Below are positions 1 to 7,940 of a stretch of DNA of 24,583 nucleotides, in pieces. The translations under genes and the position numbers were made by a program. Origin of the DNA: Candidatus Treponema faecavium (GTDB lineage Bacteria; Spirochaetota; Spirochaetia; Treponematales; Treponemataceae); assembly GCA_019113455.1 (NCBI GenBank), contig DXHG01000138.1, positions 1-24,583 of the forward strand, in the 5' to 3' direction. The first letter of the stretch is position 1; each line of letters begins with the position of its first letter. Under the pieces are notes generated by a model that was not told the DNA's origin, made no database searches, and was given only the letters and a program-made list of their open reading frames with translations.

Positions 1-69
1 TTTTGTTTCTTCTATATTGTGTCTGAGGTTATCCAGATGAATGTAGGCATTTGTTGCTCTCATGCACTA

Positions 70-75
70 TATAAT
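70..75 (+). promoter_or_regulatory. possible -10 box upstream of the first gene
   Basis: A perfect TATAAT lies about 145 bases before the chosen start of the first gene. No good -35 is seen at the right spacing; TTGTTG at 51-56 is too close. A chance A/T match is possible. Confidence 0.25.
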
Positions 76-219
76 AGAACAAAGCGCGTTTGCGCCGCAA
101 TAGCCCGTGGATCTCGGGGATACGGCGAAATGTCTGTTTTTGAGAGAATTATGCTTGCCTGCTCTATTTTTGCTGTATTTTTACCGAAAAATAAAAAAAA
201 TGCGGAGGAATATCGAACT

Positions 220-1158
220 ATGAAGCATTGTATATTGCGCTGTGTATGTATTTTCGGCTGCTGTGTGTTTCTGTCCTGTATGTCGGCGTATCCGCATAGT
301 TTTGCAGTATCGGCGGCGGCTGATACTGCGGACATCTCCGCGGCATACCGTACCGCGTCCGCATCTGACTCAGCTGCACCTGCGCCCTCCGTGCAGCCGC
401 GTGCTTCTTTGACGCTTGAAGTACGCGGGGCGCCGGCCGAAACACAAAAAAACAGCGCGTTTGACACTCCCTGGATTGTGTATGCGTTCTCTGCTGACGG
501 CACGCCCGCAGCAGACGTCACAATAACGGCGTCATACCCGAGCGCAAAAGACCCGCTGACGGCGGAGCTCTCATATACCGAATTATCCGCTCAAACCGAT
601 GAAAACGGCGCAGCTCGGTTTACACTTGCGGCACCGGCAATAGCCTGCAAAGCCGAAATTGTGTTTTCATGCGGCGATATTTCTGTGAGCGCGCCGTATC
701 TCGTGCATACTGACGTGCGGCGCGGCGGTACTATCGCGCTGGTTGATTTTAACGAGGACGGTTCTCAGGCTTCATACGCAATGGCCTCTTCTTCTGCACT
801 GTTGACGTCGCTCATGCTCAAAGGCTTTTCAGGTGTAGGCAATGCTGATTTCAGCGGCGCCGTTCTTTCTGGCGATACGAACCGCATGTACGCCGAGGCA
901 AAAGCGCTTTTGGGCAGTCAGTCGGCGTTTGCCGTGTTCGGCACCGTGCGCTATGAACGCTCAAGGCAAGACGCGGGCACGCATACCGCAGTGCTTGTCT
1001 GCGATTTCTGCTGCATAGACATGCGCACCGGCGATGTCGCCGTACGCGCTCACGTAACCGGCACCGGCTCAGGCGCGTCTCAGGCCGCCGCAGTGCAGGA
1101 CGCGCGCAGAAACGCAATAGCGCCCGCCGTAGCGGAGCTCATTTATTACAGCTTATAA
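220..1158 (+). CDS. putative lipoprotein with Ig-like and CsgG/LPP20-like regions
   Basis: The frame is open further upstream, but I place the start at 220. A GGAGG-type ribosome site (203-208) precedes it, and it opens directly into a signal peptide of 312-residue protein. The hydrophobic leader ends in VFLSC, with Cys20 as likely lipidation site; this matches relaxed spirochaete lipoboxes. Residues about 65-165 look like a beta-rich Ig-like domain. The last 140 residues combine an 'ALVDF' strand, an 'AVFGTVRYE' strand, a 'DMRTGDV' turn and an Ala-rich C-terminal helix. That order resembles the ends of CsgG/LPP20-type envelope lipoproteins. The domain names are inference from pattern only. 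Location is probably periplasmic or outer membrane. The gene stands alone, with a new promoter 40 bases after its stop. Function unknown. Confidence 0.75.
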   Translation: MKHCILRCVCIFGCCVFLSCMSAYPHSFAVSAAADTADISAAYRTASASDSAAPAPSVQPRASLTLEVRGAPAETQKNSAFDTPWIVYAFSADGTPAADVTITASYPSAKDPLTAELSYTELSAQTDENGAARFTLAAPAIACKAEIVFSCGDISVSAPYLVHTDVRRGGTIALVDFNEDGSQASYAMASSSALLTSLMLKGFSGVGNADFSGAVLSGDTNRMYAEAKALLGSQSAFAVFGTVRYERSRQDAGTHTAVLVCDFCCIDMRTGDVAVRAHVTGTGSGASQAAAVQDARRNAIAPAVAELIYYSL

Positions 1159-1198
1159 ACGGCTTACAGCACAGCTATAAAACCGAAAAAAAAACGCT

Positions 1199-1227
1199 TT
1201 GACAAGCCGCCGTTCATCCGCTATCAT
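1199..1227 (+). promoter_or_regulatory. near-consensus sigma70-type promoter
   Basis: TTGACA at 1199-1204, a 17-base spacer and TATCAT at 1222-1227 give 11 of 12 consensus bases. Transcription should start near 1234. It drives the small ORF at 1251 and probably the large TPR gene at 1497. Confidence 0.75.
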
Positions 1228-1250
1228 TATTGCGTGTGCATGGAGGTCTT

Positions 1251-1346
1251 ATGGCAGTATACATAGTTGGCGCCGCCGGGGGGGGGTGTTTCAGCATTTG
1301 GGCTGTAAGCACCGGCGGGCTGTCTCACGCACAGCCCGCCGCCTGA
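1251..1346 (+). CDS. 31-codon ORF with a G9 tract (leader peptide or phase-variable ORF)
   Basis: This short ORF sits correctly behind a promoter and has a TGGAGG ribosome site (1241-1246) 4 bases before its ATG. Its start reads MAVYIVGAAGGG and it ends at a TGA at 1344. Codons 10-12 are GGG GGG GGG, part of a run of nine G (1278-1286). One extra G would shift reading into a frame open to about 1537, encoding an Arg-rich tail that does not look like a real protein. One fewer G would stop at a TAA a few codons on. A strong hairpin spans its last codons. I do not recognise the peptide. It could be a translated leader that controls the gene downstream, a remnant of a broken gene, or a phase-variable ORF. 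The signals are clear; the function is not. Confidence 0.4.
   Translation: MAVYIVGAAGGGCFSIWAVSTGGLSHAQPAA
1313..1341 (+). promoter_or_regulatory. strong hairpin in the leader of the TPR gene
   Basis: The arms CGGCGGGCTGT (1313-1323) and ACAGCCCGCCG (1331-1341) pair perfectly over 11 bp around a 7-base loop. No T-run follows, so it is not a standard intrinsic terminator. It overlaps the end of the short ORF, so ribosomes reading that ORF would melt it. That arrangement would fit an attenuator or a translation control element, by inference. Confidence 0.55.
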
Positions 1347-1496
1347 GCCGGACTCATCGGCGCAGACATATTCCGCATAGATTCTTTTCTTTCTTTAACC
1401 GCACAGCATATTGTTTACACTGCATACTGCGCGCCGCGCCTGCGTGCAGCAGTATGCCGCTCACACGTATATATAACCGCACAGGAGAAAAATCGT

Positions 1497-4400
1497 ATGG
1501 ACTTACTGGAACAGTGCCAGCAGTGGCACGAGGCTGACGAACATCAGAAAATCATCGACGCGATACAGGCTGTTCCCGAACAGGAACGAACTGCCGCGAT
1601 GGATCTTGAGCTTGCCCGTGCCTACAACAATATTGCCGATCCGGCCGCCGATGAAGGAAAGCGCCTGCTTAAAAAAGCCATTGCGCTTATGCAGCCGCAC
1701 AAGGCGGAACTCAGCGAGGATTATTCCTGGAATTTCCGCATGGCCTATGCGTATTACTATCTGGATCAGGAAGGACGGGCGCTCCAATATTTTGAAAAAG
1801 CGCTTGAAAAGCACCCGGGCGATGATCCCGCGTTCAACACGAGAGCCGATATTGAATACTTTATTGGAGAGTGCAAAGAGCGGCTTGCCCTGCCCGCTTT
1901 TGAAGAAACGTTCAGGGAGCGCACGCTAAAAGCGTGGAACGCTTTTGTCAAAGGCGAGGCTGAACTGCGCCGCCTTATGGACGAGGATACGGAACACGAA
2001 CGCGGCGATGAACTTATCGCCATGTGCAGCCAAATACTGGAACAGGCATTCGCAGATGTGTCGTTTGAGCTTGGATTTAACGGAGAGAAATACGAGCTGA
2101 TTCTCACGCCGGAAGGAGACCGCGTAAAGCTCTTTGAGCTTGTGTATTTTTGCCGCCATGCGCCTGCGGCAGTATACGAAAACTGGAATATTCTTGTGGG
2201 GAGACAGCGCCATGAAGACGGCAGCATCGGCATCCGTACCGGCGAATGGGACGTTTGCGCAGATGATGTGGACGTCTGGATTGAGCGCGCCGAGGGTACA
2301 GACACGGTAAAGCTTGCCATGTACAGCGGAGTGCTTTCTGAGCTGTGCGGCGAAAACAAAAATCAGGCGCTTTTTATCCTGTACAATCTCACCGATCAGG
2401 TGCTCGGCGAGATTGCCCACATGCGCTATGTGGACGGCCTTGATATGCTTGACGAACCGAAAGAAACGGAACCGGTGCCGCTGTGCGAGCTGGCGCGCAC
2501 GTTTGAAGACATGGGGTTTGACCTGTCAAACGATGCGGAGGCGCTTTTGAACGTGTATAACTGCTACACGTTTAAACCAGACGAGAACCCTGACGCGCCG
2601 TGGCGGTTTGACATTATGAGCGGCTCTACTAACTGCGCCGCATTTATCAACGAATATTATCGCGGCGAAAGCGATGATATGGACAGACTGCACGCAGACG
2701 GCGCGGCGGCGGGCTTTTTCTGCTATCCGCTTGACGGCTTTACCGGCGAGGACAGGAACGAGCAGATTTTTGATTTCAGAGATAAACTTGAAGAAACGCT
2801 TTCTGCCGCGTTCGGGCCCGACATACTCACACTTACCGGCGGCGCCACGGGGCTTTACTGCGGCTATGTGGACTTTATCGCCTGGGATCTGGACCCCGCG
2901 CTCAGGATGGCAAAAGAATTCTTTGCCGCAAGCGGGCTCGCGTGGGCGTCTTTTCACGTGTTCAGACACAATGTGCAGACGGTGAGCCTCTTTGACAAAG
3001 AAGACGCGGAAGCCGCCGGCGAAACCGATACCGGCAGCGGCACTGCACAAGACATTCCGGTGTACACGCCGCAGAACGCCGACGCATTTTATGCCCAAAT
3101 TGAACAGTTGAACGACACAGACCAGTATTCCCGCTGCATCAGAGCGCTTGACGCAGTGCTCATGGAGCACTGGAATTACCGCAGCGCGTATGCGCTTGCC
3201 CGCGCGCTTGAAAACTGTGCCATTATCGGCGACAGCGAACAAGGCTGCCCTCCCAAAAAAGCGGCGCGTCTGCTCTGCCGCGCGATAGACGTGCTTGAAG
3301 ACGTGCGCGCTGACGGCGAGAATAAGCCCGAATGGAACATGCGCATGGCGTACGCGTACCAGTATCTGGAACAGGAAGCGCTTGCGCTCAAATATGCCCG
3401 CCGGTGGGCAGCGCTTGATCCGGAAGACGCAGACGCACAGGCTGTTATAGAAGAATGTGAGCGGAAACTTGCAGAAAAGAACGCTGCAGCAAGCGCGCCG
3501 CCTGTCGATGCCGAAACAGGATCGCTTTTAAGCCGCAAGGATATAGAAGCGCTGCAGGCGTTCGACGACGGCTGCTCCGGCTGGTTTGGCAAAATGATTG
3601 GGTATCTGGTAACGTTTATCAAGGCAGGCGTCAGCGCGGGGCGTTTTACTGAAGAACAGGCGCGCGCCGATGTGCAGACAGCGCTGTGGTTTTCTTTTGC
3701 ACGCAACAATATGGGAGGTTACATGCAGTATTACCGCTCGGCGAGCTGGATGCGCTCTTCCGAGTGCAATGCGGCAGGCTGCGGAACGTGGTACTACCGC
3801 TATTCGGTCGCGCTCACCTATTGCGGAAAACTTGCGGCGGCGCGCGCATATGCCGAAGAAGGCGTTGCCGAAGACCCGGGCTATGTCTGGGGGTGGCTGC
3901 ACGCGGCAAAGCTCCGCGCGCATTTTGGCGATACGGAAGGCGCGCTCAAAGCCGTTGCCCGCGGGCTTGAGCTTGAGCCGGGCGACTATGAGTTTACAAC
4001 GCTCAAGGCGGAAATCGAACAGGGCGCATCGCTTGAGCAGATGCTCTACCACGTGATAAGCCCGAGCGCCGATACGGAGCTGCAAAGCGGAAATGCAGAC
4101 TCTGAGATAGACGAACAGGAGATACGAGCCAAACAGCAGGAGCTGTTGTATGTTGCTGCAGACGAGCGGCAGCTCGTGCGTTTTTTTGCGCTCTTCCATC
4201 CAACGTTCGGCGCATTTGAGAACAGCAATCCGTACTGCAGCTTTCCGTATGACGTTCAGGGACATTCCGTGCAGCTTGTCTTTTTAATGAACGCGGCGGC
4301 GCTTTCCAAACTGAAATATGACTGGCTTGTGTCGCTCAAAAATACGCTTGACGAGGGCGGCTGGCTTATGCGCCTGAATGAAAACGGGATTTGCGGCACG

Positions 4401-5363
4401 CTTGACACGGTAACGGTTACTGCGGAATATCAGGTGTCGCGCCGCTACCAGGCGGTTGACAGGAGCTTCTTTTATCTCGATATGGACGACGCTCCGGCAG
4501 AACCATCCGCTGAAAACGACGGCGCTGACGAACTTGACACCGAACCGGAGACGGAACAGAACGAAGCGGCCGATAAGCGCGGCATGTTCTCAGGCTTTGT
4601 GCTGCTTTCCGAGGCAGGCTGGGACAAGGCGGCGCTCATACGCGACCTTAAAGACCACTGGGATATTGATGCCAGTGAAGACGGCAGCGATGCGAGAGAC
4701 GATGCGCTGATATTTGAAACAGGCGATATGATAGGCATAGTCAGCGTGTTTAATTTTCCGGTGCCGTACGGCGAGGCAGAACTCAATGCGGAAAACAATT
4801 ATATGTGGCCGCAGGCGGTGCAGACGGCAAAGGCGCATAAAGCGCATATCATGGTTGCCGCGGCAGGCAAAGAAGAAGACCCGATTGAGCGCGGCAAACT
4901 GTTTGTAAAACTGGTGTCGTCCTGCCTGCACCAGCAAAACGCAGCCGGCGTGTATACAAGCGGCGTCGTGTTTGAGCCGCGTTTTTACGAGCGTTTTGCC
5001 GAAATGCTTAAAGACAATGAACTGCCTATCTTTAACTGGATATGGTTCGGCCTCTACCGCAGCGAGCACGGCATGAGCGGCTACACGTACGGCATGGACA
5101 TGTTCGGCAAAGACGAGATGGAAGTGCTTGACGCAGACGCGGAGCCGGCCGATGTGCATGATTTTCTTGCAAGCTTGGTGTCCTATGTGCTTGAAAACGA
5201 TGCAACGCTGCACGACGGTGAGACTATCGGTTTTTCTGCGGACGACAAGCACCGCATTACCCGCAGCGCGGGCGTCTCCCTGCCAGACACACAACTGACG
5301 CTTAAAATCAGCTACGCGCCTGAACCGCCGGATGCAGCGCATACGCAGGAACCTGCGCAGTAA
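1497..5363 (+). CDS. large TPR-like protein with a C-terminal DUF4261-like domain
   Basis: This 1288-residue acidic protein has no signal peptide, so it is probably cytoplasmic. AGGAG (1483-1487) precedes the ATG. Residues about 1-130 and 527-660 are two copies of one TPR-like module: compare WNFRMAYAYYYLDQEGRALQ with WNMRMAYAYQYLEQEALALK, each near a 'LLxxAI' helix. A third TPR-like stretch covers about 765-840 (ALTYCGKLAAARAYAEEGVA). Residues about 140-500 and 880-990 form unrecognised globular parts. An acidic linker (about 995-1027) leads to a final domain, about 1029-1275, beginning MFSGFVLL and including a PIFNWIWFGLYR segment; I match this to DUF4261 from memory. Such TPR/DUF proteins are known from many bacteria without a settled role, and some lie beside toxin-immunity loci. 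No toxin gene is seen here. Expression may depend on the leader elements upstream. Confidence 0.85.
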   Translation: MDLLEQCQQWHEADEHQKIIDAIQAVPEQERTAAMDLELARAYNNIADPAADEGKRLLKKAIALMQPHKAELSEDYSWNFRMAYAYYYLDQEGRALQYFEKALEKHPGDDPAFNTRADIEYFIGECKERLALPAFEETFRERTLKAWNAFVKGEAELRRLMDEDTEHERGDELIAMCSQILEQAFADVSFELGFNGEKYELILTPEGDRVKLFELVYFCRHAPAAVYENWNILVGRQRHEDGSIGIRTGEWDVCADDVDVWIERAEGTDTVKLAMYSGVLSELCGENKNQALFILYNLTDQVLGEIAHMRYVDGLDMLDEPKETEPVPLCELARTFEDMGFDLSNDAEALLNVYNCYTFKPDENPDAPWRFDIMSGSTNCAAFINEYYRGESDDMDRLHADGAAAGFFCYPLDGFTGEDRNEQIFDFRDKLEETLSAAFGPDILTLTGGATGLYCGYVDFIAWDLDPALRMAKEFFAASGLAWASFHVFRHNVQTVSLFDKEDAEAAGETDTGSGTAQDIPVYTPQNADAFYAQIEQLNDTDQYSRCIRALDAVLMEHWNYRSAYALARALENCAIIGDSEQGCPPKKAARLLCRAIDVLEDVRADGENKPEWNMRMAYAYQYLEQEALALKYARRWAALDPEDADAQAVIEECERKLAEKNAAASAPPVDAETGSLLSRKDIEALQAFDDGCSGWFGKMIGYLVTFIKAGVSAGRFTEEQARADVQTALWFSFARNNMGGYMQYYRSASWMRSSECNAAGCGTWYYRYSVALTYCGKLAAARAYAEEGVAEDPGYVWGWLHAAKLRAHFGDTEGALKAVARGLELEPGDYEFTTLKAEIEQGASLEQMLYHVISPSADTELQSGNADSEIDEQEIRAKQQELLYVAADERQLVRFFALFHPTFGAFENSNPYCSFPYDVQGHSVQLVFLMNAAALSKLKYDWLVSLKNTLDEGGWLMRLNENGICGTLDTVTVTAEYQVSRRYQAVDRSFFYLDMDDAPAEPSAENDGADELDTEPETEQNEAADKRGMFSGFVLLSEAGWDKAALIRDLKDHWDIDASEDGSDARDDALIFETGDMIGIVSVFNFPVPYGEAELNAENNYMWPQAVQTAKAHKAHIMVAAAGKEEDPIERGKLFVKLVSSCLHQQNAAGVYTSGVVFEPRFYERFAEMLKDNELPIFNWIWFGLYRSEHGMSGYTYGMDMFGKDEMEVLDADAEPADVHDFLASLVSYVLENDATLHDGETIGFSADDKHRITRSAGVSLPDTQLTLKISYAPEPPDAAHTQEPAQ

Positions 5364-5550
5364 GCTCTGAGCGTTTTTGTTCAGCGCTTCAAAACGCGCG
5401 GCAGCTTGAGACTGAAAGACCCTGCCCGCTCAAAAGCGTCAAGCCCCTGTGCCGACGGGCTTGAGCGGCAGGCTGTCAAGTTTAAGGCTGCCGCCTCAAA
5501 CACGACAGCACGAGACTGAGCAGTGTGCTCTGTCATGAAAAAACGACTCT
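5364..5550. other. gene-free, hairpin-rich intergenic stretch
   Basis: No credible ORF is present. TCAAGCCC (5439-5446) pairs perfectly with GGGCTTGA (5457-5464). Around it, CTGCCCGCTCAA (5422-5433) can pair with TTGAGCGGCAG (5461-5471) with one bulge, giving a competing fold. A third stem joins TTTAAGGC and GCCTCAAA (about 5481-5500) with one mismatch. GAGACTGA occurs at 5408 and again at 5513. No T-run marks an intrinsic terminator for the gene before it. It may be a structured 3' UTR or a small RNA. Confidence 0.35.
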
Positions 5551-5740
5551 ATTTGCCGATGGCAAAATTTATATTTGCCGTTTATCAGACATGAATTTTG
5601 CCGATGGCCAGCGGCGCACTTGCCGATTGCAAATTTTTTGTTTGCCGTCGGCAAAGTAAAAGTTTGCCGATTGCAAATGCCTCGCTGGCCGACGGCAAAA
5701 TTCTTACCGGATAAACGGCAAATTTTTAGTTTGCCATCGC
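5551..5740 (+). repeat. nested palindromic repeat, copy A
   Basis: This 190-bp element is built from units of the type TTTGCCG-N-CGGCAAA. A perfect unit, TTTGCCGTCGGCAAA (5641-5655), sits at its centre. The flanks are also inverted repeats around that centre: TTTGCCGTTTAT (5575-5586) pairs with ATAAACGGCAAA (5711-5722), and the 21-mers at 5594-5614 and 5683-5703 pair with two mismatches. The whole element can therefore fold as one long hairpin or as a row of small ones. It matches copy B at 17071-17260 in inverted orientation with about 16 mismatches and no gaps by hand alignment. Decayed units continue to about 5766. It lies about 60 bases before the carboxyltransferase promoter. Confidence 0.85.
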
Positions 5741-5799
5741 CAAATAATTATTTTTTAAACGGCAAATCCAGTGCCGCACGTACAGCGGCAAAACCGTGG

Positions 5800-5828
5800 T
5801 TGACATTTTTTTTATTTTTGTTTACTAT
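5800..5828 (+). promoter_or_regulatory. sigma70-type promoter of the carboxyltransferase gene
   Basis: TTGACA (5800-5805) and TACTAT (5823-5828) are separated by 17 bases. The spacer is almost all T, with eight T at 5806-5813. Transcription should start near 5835, leaving a leader of about 45 bases that ends in GGGAGG (5871-5876). Confidence 0.7.
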
Positions 5829-5881
5829 CAATTCATCTGACAAAAAGAACATATTTTGTCAATATATAATGGGAGGCATCT

Positions 5882-7369
5882 ATGGAATACAATCTGCAAA
5901 AACAGCATGATAAAGGCAAACTGCACGCGATTGAGCGCATACACATGCTTGTCGATCCGGGTTCTTTTATGGAAATCTATTCCGGCGTAAAACATAACTG
6001 CACCAGTTTCGGCATGGATAAAAAAGAAATTCCGTACGACGGCGTCATTACCGGATTTGCCGCAATCAACGGCAGAAAAGTTGCCATCTATTCACAGGAT
6101 TTTACCGTTCAGGGCGGCTCATTGGGAAAAATGCACGGCGATAAGATTGCCGAGCTTATCTCTAAAGCAATCGACGCGCGCTGCCCCGTTATCGGCATCA
6201 ACGACTCAGGCGGAGCGCGTATTCAGGAAGGCGTTAACGCGCTTGCTGGATACGGCAACCTGTTTTATCAGAATGTGCGCGCATCTGGCTTTATTCCCCA
6301 GATTTCCATTATCGCAGGCCCCTGCGCAGGCGGCGCAGTCTATTCCCCGGGAATCACTGATTTTATTTTCACGATTGACAAGATCAGCTACATGTTTATC
6401 ACGGGCCCGAAAGTAGTCAAGAGCGTCATGTTCATGGACATCACGGAAGAAGAACTCGGCGGCGGCGCGGTGCACGCGCAGAAAAGCGGCGTTACGCATT
6501 TCCGCTGTGCAGACGAGCACGACTGTTATGAGCGCGTAAAGCGCCTGCTTGACTACATTCCGCACTACTATGGCGACACGCGCGAACCGGTTTCGTTCAG
6601 CTATGAGTCAGAAGGAAAGGCAAACGCAATCACGCGGCTGCTTCCTGAACGCAGCAATCAGGGATATGACATGAAAAAGATCATCGAGTGTCTTGTGGAT
6701 GACGAATCGTTCTTTGAAATCGCGGCGGAGTTTGCAGTCAACGTGATTATCGGTTTTGCCCGCATTGAAGGCAGAACAGTCGGCATCATCGCGAACAATC
6801 CGTCAGGACTCGGCGGCATTATGGATTGCGACGCAAGCGACAAGGCGGCGCGCTTTGTGCGTTACTGCGATGCGTACAATATTCCCCTGCTCACGCTTGT
6901 CGATATTCCCGGTTTTATCCCCGGCCCGCAGGAAGAACAGAAAGGCATTATCCGCCACGGCGCCAAACTGATTTACGCGTATTCGGAGGCGACCGTGCCG
7001 AAAGTAACGGTTATCACGCGCAAAGCCTACGGCGGCGCGTATATCGCGATGTGCTCAAAGCACTTGGGCGCGGATTTTGTCTACGCGTGGCCCAAAGCAG
7101 AAATTGCCGTTATGGGTGCAGAAGGCGCAATTCAGATTCTCTACGCAAAACAGCTTAAAGATCCCTCGCAGGCGGCGCTCGTTGACGAAAAGCTGCAGGA
7201 ATACCGCGACACGATTATGAATCCCCAAACGGCGGCGGAATGCGGCTATATCTCCGAAGTTATCGAGCCGATAAAAACGCGCGAGCGTATTGTGCAGAGC
7301 TTTAAGTTCCTGGACAACAAGCGCGCAACCGACAGCATACCGAAGAAGCACGGAAATATCCCGCTGTAA
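5882..7369 (+). CDS. acyl-CoA carboxylase carboxyltransferase (PccB/MmdA type)
   Basis: The 495-residue protein belongs to the beta subunits of biotin-dependent carboxylases and decarboxylases, which move CO2 between carboxybiotin and an acyl-CoA such as propionyl-/methylmalonyl-CoA. It shows the family blocks in order: KQHDKGKLHAIERI (7-20), QDFTVQGGSLGKMHG (about 75-90), NDSGGARIQEGV (106-117), an oxyanion Gly-rich loop GPCAGGAVYSPG (about 145-156), and in the second half NNPSGLGGIMD, IPGFIPGPQEE and AYGGAYIAMCSK. These are two crotonase-fold halves. The start at 5882 follows GGGAGG closely. The N-terminus is about 15-20 residues shorter than usual, but the core is complete. No biotin carboxylase, biotin carrier or decarboxylase membrane subunit is nearby, so partners must be encoded elsewhere. 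It is a single-gene unit with its own promoter and terminator. Substrate cannot be fixed from sequence. Confidence 0.93.
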   Translation: MEYNLQKQHDKGKLHAIERIHMLVDPGSFMEIYSGVKHNCTSFGMDKKEIPYDGVITGFAAINGRKVAIYSQDFTVQGGSLGKMHGDKIAELISKAIDARCPVIGINDSGGARIQEGVNALAGYGNLFYQNVRASGFIPQISIIAGPCAGGAVYSPGITDFIFTIDKISYMFITGPKVVKSVMFMDITEEELGGGAVHAQKSGVTHFRCADEHDCYERVKRLLDYIPHYYGDTREPVSFSYESEGKANAITRLLPERSNQGYDMKKIIECLVDDESFFEIAAEFAVNVIIGFARIEGRTVGIIANNPSGLGGIMDCDASDKAARFVRYCDAYNIPLLTLVDIPGFIPGPQEEQKGIIRHGAKLIYAYSEATVPKVTVITRKAYGGAYIAMCSKHLGADFVYAWPKAEIAVMGAEGAIQILYAKQLKDPSQAALVDEKLQEYRDTIMNPQTAAECGYISEVIEPIKTRERIVQSFKFLDNKRATDSIPKKHGNIPL

Positions 7370-7390
7370 TGTGCAGTCAGCAGTACTAAT

Positions 7391-7426
7391 AAAAAAAACC
7401 GCGCAAACGCTTGCGCGGTTTTTTTT
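7391..7426. terminator. bidirectional intrinsic terminator
   Basis: AAAAAAAACCGCGCAA and TTGCGCGGTTTTTTTT form a perfect 16-bp stem with the 4-base loop ACGC. The A and T runs give a U-tract on both strands. It sits between two converging genes and serves both. Confidence 0.93.
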
Positions 7427-7464
7427 ATGTGCAAAGAGCCTGCTGCGGCAGACAGAAAACAGTG

Positions 7465-7920
7465 CTACTGCGCGCGGATCTTGCCCACGAGCTTTACTAT
7501 GTGTTCAGGCTTGTCCTGCATCACAGCTACCATATGCGCATCTTCGGGCGGACAGTACATGAACTCTCCCGGCTTAAGGTAATAGAACTGTGATACCGGC
7601 CCCGTATAAAAGCCAATATCTTTCTGCGCGTCATACGGCGTGTGTTCGGTAAGCGCCGCTGTTCCTGACACCGCAATGCCTTCTGTTCCTGAAATAATGC
7701 AGTGCACGTCGCAGTAGTTTTTGTGCGCTTCGTATACGCACTGCTCCTGCGGTTTTGTTTCAAGCGTTACCGGGTTCACAAACACGTCGCTTCCGTGCAG
7801 TTCCGTCCGCGATTCAGGAACGCTGCCGCTGTGCAGTACAGACGCGAAGTATTCCAGAACAGCGAACAAGTCGGCATTGTCTTTATACTTCATTCTGTTC
7901 TCTACTGAATCATAAATCAT
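7465..7920 (-). CDS. YhcH/YjgK/YiaL (DUF386, TabA-like) family protein
   Basis: At 151 residues this is the normal length for the family, a small cupin-like beta-barrel. The signature block YEAHKNYCDVHCIISGTE (63-80) holds the likely metal ligands Glu64, His66 and His73. A second cluster is PPEDAHMVAV (about 124-133, His129), followed by a conserved Lys in HIVKLVGK. Family members are linked to sialic-acid or other sugar catabolism and, as TabA, to biofilm and toxin-antitoxin stress; none of those neighbours is present. The ribosome site AAGGAGG (7930-7936) is excellent. It lies 76 bases after the importer ATPase gene on the same strand, so it could be the tail of that operon, or use its own weak promoter. 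It ends at the bidirectional terminator. Confidence 0.88.
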   Translation of the reverse strand: MIYDSVENRMKYKDNADLFAVLEYFASVLHSGSVPESRTELHGSDVFVNPVTLETKPQEQCVYEAHKNYCDVHCIISGTEGIAVSGTAALTEHTPYDAQKDIGFYTGPVSQFYYLKPGEFMYCPPEDAHMVAVMQDKPEHIVKLVGKIRAQ

Positions 7921-7940
7921 ACAGATACACCTCCTTAGTC

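Noticed and set aside
19..219. 67-codon N-terminal extension of the lipoprotein
   Set aside because: The ribosome site and signal peptide both point to 220; an extension would bury the signal peptide.
1344..1346. Selenocysteine codon
   Set aside because: A bacterial SECIS must lie just after the UGA. The strong hairpin here lies before it, and only a weak 4-bp stem follows.
1199..1537. 112-codon ORF over the leader region
   Set aside because: It begins inside the -35 box, has no ribosome site and is Arg-rich without recognisable features. It only matters as the frame reached if the G tract gains one base.
3528..4265. 245-codon ORF antisense to the large TPR gene
   Set aside because: Shadow frame of a long biased gene; His/Arg/Cys-rich with no domain pattern.
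5551..5766. CRISPR array
   Set aside because: The units are palindromes of variable spacing with no unique spacers, and no cas gene is present.
5575..5910. ORF of 111 codons over repeat copy A
   Set aside because: Its resemblance to the ORF over copy B comes from conserved repeat DNA. It has no ribosome site and runs across the promoter and start of the carboxyltransferase gene.
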